DNA from: Anaspis maculata
Lineage: Eukaryota > Arthropoda > Insecta > Coleoptera > Scraptiidae
DNA: 64,000 nucleotides
Assembly (NCBI GenBank): GCA_949128115.1
Contig: OX421963.1
Span: 84,949,602-85,013,601 of the forward strand
Reading direction: 5' to 3'
The notes under the pieces are model-generated. The model did no database searches and was not told the origin of the DNA. It worked only from the letters and a program-made list of their open reading frames with translations. Of the stretch, positions 60,073 through 64,000 are shown piece after piece. Position 1 is the first letter of the stretch, and each line of letters begins with the position of its first letter. Position numbers and translations under genes: made by a program.

Positions 60073-60461
60073 CTACTCTGTAAGTAGTAGGAGAAAGGGG
60101 ATTTTGGCCTATCTAATCATAGACTAATGAGATGGAGGAGATTGAAGAATGATGTCACAGGAGACGTTTACAGTAAGGATGGCGTTATGGAGGAGGAGAG
60201 TGTCATCTGTCGGTTTAAATATTGAGGACGGAATGACGTCACGACTCCAGTTTACCATCATATCTAAGCTCACGTACTCGAACGCAACTCGTTGAATCTG
60301 ATATACTCGTATTACCCCACTTTCTTGAAGTTTCTCTTCCATAAACAGTATCTCGTCATCATTAGAATTTAGGAAGTTATTAAATAAACTGGCCTATTAC
60401 CCTCCGGGCTGGAACCTGACTTGGAGAGATTTTCATGGCTACTTATCGCTGTCGCTGTAGA
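60073..60461. other. no gene recognised
   Basis: A 72-residue minus-strand frame (60124-60342) has no domain or repeat. Nothing else stands out. Confidence 0.4.
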
Positions 60462-61096
60462 TTAGTCTTTCGCTGAGAATCCAAAATCGGTAAAACCATC
60501 GTAGGAAGAGTCATGATCACTCATTTCATTGTTCACCGATTCAACGTCATTGTCAGACGTTTGCGACAGTGAATTCGGATATTCTTTTGATGATCTCCGA
60601 AATGGAGGATTTTGAGGGAATGCTTTCAACTGATGATAAGATCTCGAGTGTATTGCAGGTGAACGTGTTTCACATGCGTCGGTAGAATTCTTTTCTGTGT
60701 CCATGCTGGGTTTGTTGGAATGTTAGCTCAAGACATGATCTTCGAGAAAACTGAGCCATTTCCGAAATTCGTAGCATGGACTGGCAGAGCCTTATTTTCT
60801 TTAGTTTCTCGCACCAAGCGTGCTGGCATGGACTTTGCAATATCAAAAATTCGAGCACTTGTCCTAACCGAGGTCCCCCGAAGAACTTCATCTATAGCAT
60901 CTTGAATGGTTCCAGAACTATGTCGATTTCGATTGTTTTTCGCAGCTCTACCTTCCATTATCACCCTCCAATTGATTCCTCCATTGTCCCCTTCAGTGTC
61001 CCTTTTCTTCCCTTTACTCTCACCCTTTCTCTTCTTCACTGTTCCTCTTTGTCCTTTCTCACACTCCCTCCTCCGTCCATTCACTGTCCTTTCCAC
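60462..61096 (-). pseudogene. internally deleted pogo-like transposase remnant
   Basis: On the minus strand, 61096 to 60728 encodes a basic leader and then a helix-turn-helix of the psq/CENP-B type (TIQDAIDEVLRGTSVRTSAR, then IFDIAKSMPARLVRETKENK), typical of the N-terminus of pogo/Tigger-type transposases. After a stop at about 60728 another frame (60704-60462, MDTEKNSTDACETRSPAIHS to DFGFSAKD) resembles a hydrophilic C-terminal tail. The DDE/D catalytic region that should lie between is missing. It is a dead transposase copy, or a host gene fragment derived from one. Flanking terminal repeats were not found. Confidence 0.55.
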
Positions 61097-61574
61097 TGTC
61101 CCTGTTAAAGTCTTTGTTTTTTGTAAGTATTCTATGATCTATTTCTGAATGTCTGAAATGTCGAAGCAAAAAGGAAGAGTAACTTGACCAAAAAAAGTTT
61201 AATTAAATGTGAGTATATTGGGTTGTCTACCATCCAGGGGTTAACGGAATGAGCTGGGGATGTTGTTTATCAACCTTTTTACTCATTTGATGTACTGTAA
61301 TTGGATTTCTCAAAATTTATAAAAAAAGGAAAATTATAATTTGAGACAAATTAGTCTTGGTTTAGGAATGCGAAGGATATCGATTTTGGCCGCCTGGTCT
61401 CGGAGTGACACCGCACCGCTGTGGATCAGGAGAGATTTTAGCAGAGGGGATGAGCGCAAGAAAGGAAGGGTCTAAGGGAAGAACTCGGGGGTGGAGAGGA
61501 TTCGGGCCATAGCAGTCAACAGCCGCAGATGTGCGTGAGAAGAAGAAAATTATCATTCATTAAGAAGAATAAAT
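61097..61574. other. no gene recognised
   Basis: AT-rich, with only short open frames. No repeat or motif stands out. Confidence 0.4.
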
Positions 61575-61995
61575 TAAGAAGATTCATGGAATGTAAACAC
61601 TCAAGTTTTATATGAATTATCTGATTTATGATTAAAATAATGGCTATAAATTCGAAATACCAAACCAAAACTCAGTGAAGCACAATCTCTCTTTAAGTAC
61701 AATTAAATAATCGAGATTTCTATTCGTATGAGGAAGATGGCCTAGGTGGAAGAAGGGGTTAACATTTGAATCTTGACGAGGTCTTGAATTATTAGAGCAG
61801 GGAATTACAACTAAGGTGCGTTAGGAAACGGGTTCACCAATCACCAATAGGTCTGAAAATTGGGAAAATGCGAAATGGAATTAAATTGGAAGGGTTTAAG
61901 GTTCAACTAATTAGTCGCACGGTTTTCGCACGTAATTAAGGTGTGCTCTTCTTTCAGAAACCGAATGTAAACTTGACTGATTCCTAACGCTAGCC
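61575..61995 (-). repeat. dispersed repeat, copy 2
   Basis: Inverted relative to the copy at 38323-38735, starting CATGGAATGTAAACACTCAA and ending AATCCTAACGCTAGC-like. The two copies are about 23 kb apart in opposite orientation. The GAGATT satellite starts immediately after it. Confidence 0.65.
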
Positions 61996-61998
61996 AAA

Positions 61999-62405
61999 TT
62001 GAGATTGAGATTGAGATTGAGATTGAGATTGAGATTGAGATTGAGATTGAGATTGAGATTGAGATTGAGATCAAGAATATGAAGATTGGAATAATAGGAA
62101 TAGGAATAGGAATGAGAATGAGAATGAGAATGAGAATGAAAATGGAATGGAATGAGAATGAGAATGAGATTGAGACTGAGACTGAGACTGAGACTGAGAC
62201 TGAGACTGAGACTGAGATTGAGATTGAGATTGAGATTGAGATCGAGATTGAGATTGAGATTTGGATTGAGATTGAGATTGAGATTGAGATTGAGATTGAG
62301 ATTGAGATTGAGATTGAGATTGAGATTGAGATTGAGATTGAGATTGAGATTGAGATTGAGATTGAGATTGAGATTAAGATTAAGATTGAGATTGAGATTG
62401 AGATT
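61999..62405. repeat. hexanucleotide satellite (GAGATT)n with variants
   Basis: GAGATT runs at 61999-62071 and 62215-62405, GAGACT at about 62166-62214, and GAGAAT/GGAATA-type units between 62085 and 62165. The period-6 frames give alternating dipeptides on both strands and are not genes. Confidence 0.95.
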
Positions 62406-63341
62406 ATTCAGCAGTGGTCTAAAATCCATATGCCGGATCACGCTGGACACTGCTGGAGAATGCATAGAACATTTGAGATGAATTAGTCGGACCTATATAA
62501 GGCATCAATTGTCGTCTCACGACCAGTATTGAATTGGAATGCGAAGTGGTAGCGAGCGGATAGAAGCAAAGTAGACGTGGTGATGTCCGTTACAGAAAGC
62601 TGAATAAGAAAACCATCGATGACAGTATCCGTTGCCAAATATTTCAGATATCCTTGACAAACTGGGACGTTGTCAATACTTTACCACGTGAAACTTGGCT
62701 CCCGGGTTCCACCAAATTTGAAATGACATACTGACATTAGTTTCTTAGGGCTCTTTGCCATACAGGCGTCTGCCCTGAGCGACTGCATTACCTCAGCTCG
62801 GCTGAGATAAGCTATTCTCCTGGCCCTCTCCCGGGAGAGCAGATGGTAATATTTCCCAAGCATTGTCGGCGATTCACGTTAAAAATGGTCAGAAGTCCCC
62901 GCAAAAAGGCAAGCCTCATCGAATCCCTCTCCAAACGGGCAAATAAGAGACATAGCTTTTGAAAAGAGACCCATACAGGTGACGAATAACTACACATACC
63001 AGCCTCAAATCTTGAATCGTAGGGAACAAAAAAAGATAACAACAATCAGTAGGAAACATCCTATTCTTTTTTGCAGAAAATCCGCTATTATCTGCATTTT
63101 GATATCCGTACGTCCGTCCGTCTTTCTATCCAACTCCTCCTCAACGACAATTTGTAGTGCTTCCGGTTTTTTTCTCAAATTACTGCTATATTTTTTGGGA
63201 TGAGGATAAGCCGATACATTTTTTTTTTCAAATCTGCGTCACTTTTGCTCGCCATACCTTTACAAAATACTGGTTCATGATGAAGTTCAAACTGAATTCA
63301 TTTTTTTTTACGCATCATTTCTTGGTAGGTTAGGTACCTAT
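62406..63341. other. no gene recognised; 3' flank of terminal GR
   Basis: Short minus-strand frames at 62681-63045 lack domains. It presumably includes the 3' UTR of the receptor that ends at 63342. Confidence 0.4.
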
Positions 63342-64000
63342 TCAAGTCTTGACGGACTTATACAGCAGTGTTGGTATTTCGAATTGTAGTAGAATCACCA
63401 AGTACGTACAAACCAGACCAGAAATCTACAAAAGTACATTTTAATGGTAATATTTCGAGTGGCTGATTTGAACGTGGTACCCACTGAATAGAGAATATTT
63501 TCATTGATTTCAATCGCACCGCCAGCTGTGAATGAGACTTGTTCGTGGAATAGTTGTAAAGAAAAAAGTGCAACCTGAAAAAATGAGAAATTCAGAAAAA
63601 ATTGTGGATTAGAAAGACTGTAGAAGTGGAAACGGAGTGGACCGCGTCAAGAGCGCAATTTGAATGAAGTCGCGGACACACTTGAGTTTTTACTACAATT
63701 TGTGCTTCACTGATGGTGTTATCAACTTCAAGGGTAGACTCCTGATCAAAAACCATGCCTAAAATATATAAAATATCAATTTCATTTTATTGCATCTCTA
63801 AAATGAAGCATTCTCGAGCACGCACGGGTCATATAACCAATGGTTTTTGATCAGGAGTCTACTTGTGAAACTTGTAACACTGTATCACTGAAACATCCTG
63901 TATGGTCAACTTGGGCGTGCTGATTCAAAGATGCATTAGTGGCACCTTCCAAGGTAAACTCACCTTTGAATCTTCAAAACTGGCTTGAATTTTGTGAAGC
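63342..64000 (-). CDS. gustatory receptor, 3' part only
   Basis: The last three exons of a fourth clustered receptor, cut by the window edge. The second exon is visible from 64000 to 63964 (ending FEDSK and a GTGAG donor). The third exon, 63574-63485 (90 nt), encodes VALFSLQLFHEQ and VSFTAGGAIEINENILYS. The last exon, 63425-63342, encodes ISGLVCTYLVILLQFE and the tail ALPTLLYKSVKT-like (seen as PTLLYKSVKT). Exon sizes, phase 0 and order match the genes at 30.7-47.9 kb. The TM7 signature is complete. The body exon lies beyond position 64000. Confidence 0.88.
63705..63895. repeat. intronic hairpin element
   Basis: A perfect 23-bp inverted repeat (GTAGACTCCTGATCAAAAAC at 63734 and its inverse ending 63862) is extended outward by imperfect pairing to about 63705 and 63895. 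The loop is 83 bp. It lies in intron 2 of the terminal GR gene and looks like a small MITE. Confidence 0.7.

Noticed and set aside
62079..62486. Long open frames of alternating dipeptides on both strands
   Set aside because: They are direct translations of a six-base satellite. Any period-6 repeat without stops gives such frames.
1..64000. Search for tRNA genes, rRNA, CRISPR arrays and bacterial-type operons
   Set aside because: None could be supported by eye. tRNAs in particular would need a dedicated scan.

Overview
The window looks like insect nuclear DNA. It is AT-rich and intron-containing, and it carries four to five 7-transmembrane gustatory receptor (GR) genes or parts of genes, a Drosophila-type multisubstrate deoxynucleoside kinase and a nuclear gene for mitochondrial ribosomal protein L52. 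Everything else is dominated by transposable elements. The insect order cannot be fixed from sequence alone. The frequent GTAGGTACCTAC-like words and the receptor content would fit a hemipteran, but that is a guess. No bacterial operon, CRISPR array or rRNA was seen, and I could not support any tRNA gene.

Layout. 1-10 kb: a decayed gag fragment, a long palindromic (foldback) element, several small hairpin elements, and a possible 2.6-kb element with 16-bp ends that carries an unrecognised frameshifted coding remnant. 10.2-11.7 kb: the housekeeping island, with deoxynucleoside kinase (-) and mRpL52 (+) transcribed divergently from about 340 bp. 11.8-18 kb: two more inverted-repeat elements. 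The second is a 3.3-kb foldback whose core is a palindromic tandem array of about 155-bp units, flanked by a 9-bp repeat. 21.2-22.5 kb: a GR gene of one subfamily with a frameshift between TM6 and TM7. 23.7-30.4 kb: a 4.6-kb nested palindrome, a 331-bp MITE, a LINE remnant and a hAT-like element.

30.7-47.9 kb: the core GR cluster. Three paralogues share the same gene structure: a long first exon, then a 57-nt exon, a 90-nt exon, and a short last exon encoding TM7 with the TYxxxxxQF-type signature. The first (+, 30726-41217) has a 9.2-kb last intron that holds a TA-flanked MITE, two blocks of one minisatellite, and a nearly complete Jockey/CR1-like LINE with a single obvious frameshift. The second (-, 42453-45037) and third (+, 46617-47936) are divergent. 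A fourth copy (-) runs off the right edge at 63342-64000.

48.5-56.4 kb: a pair of about 1.4-kb direct repeats that behave like LTRs. One is split by a 2.3-kb segment flanked by a 9-bp repeat, and the other adjoins a 0.9-kb foldback. The short internal part between them carries degenerate tandem repeats. 57-60 kb: a 3-kb palindromic element with a hAT MITE in its centre that has a perfect 8-bp target duplication. 60.5-62.4 kb: an internally deleted pogo-like transposase remnant, a dispersed repeat and a GAGATT satellite.

The genes have no common pathway. The GR genes are a local chemoreceptor expansion, while the kinase (nucleotide salvage) and mRpL52 (mitochondrial translation) are housekeeping neighbours. 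The most unusual feature is the density of long palindromic elements. Three of the largest share sequence modules and may be one undescribed foldback family. All coordinates and alignments were made by eye.
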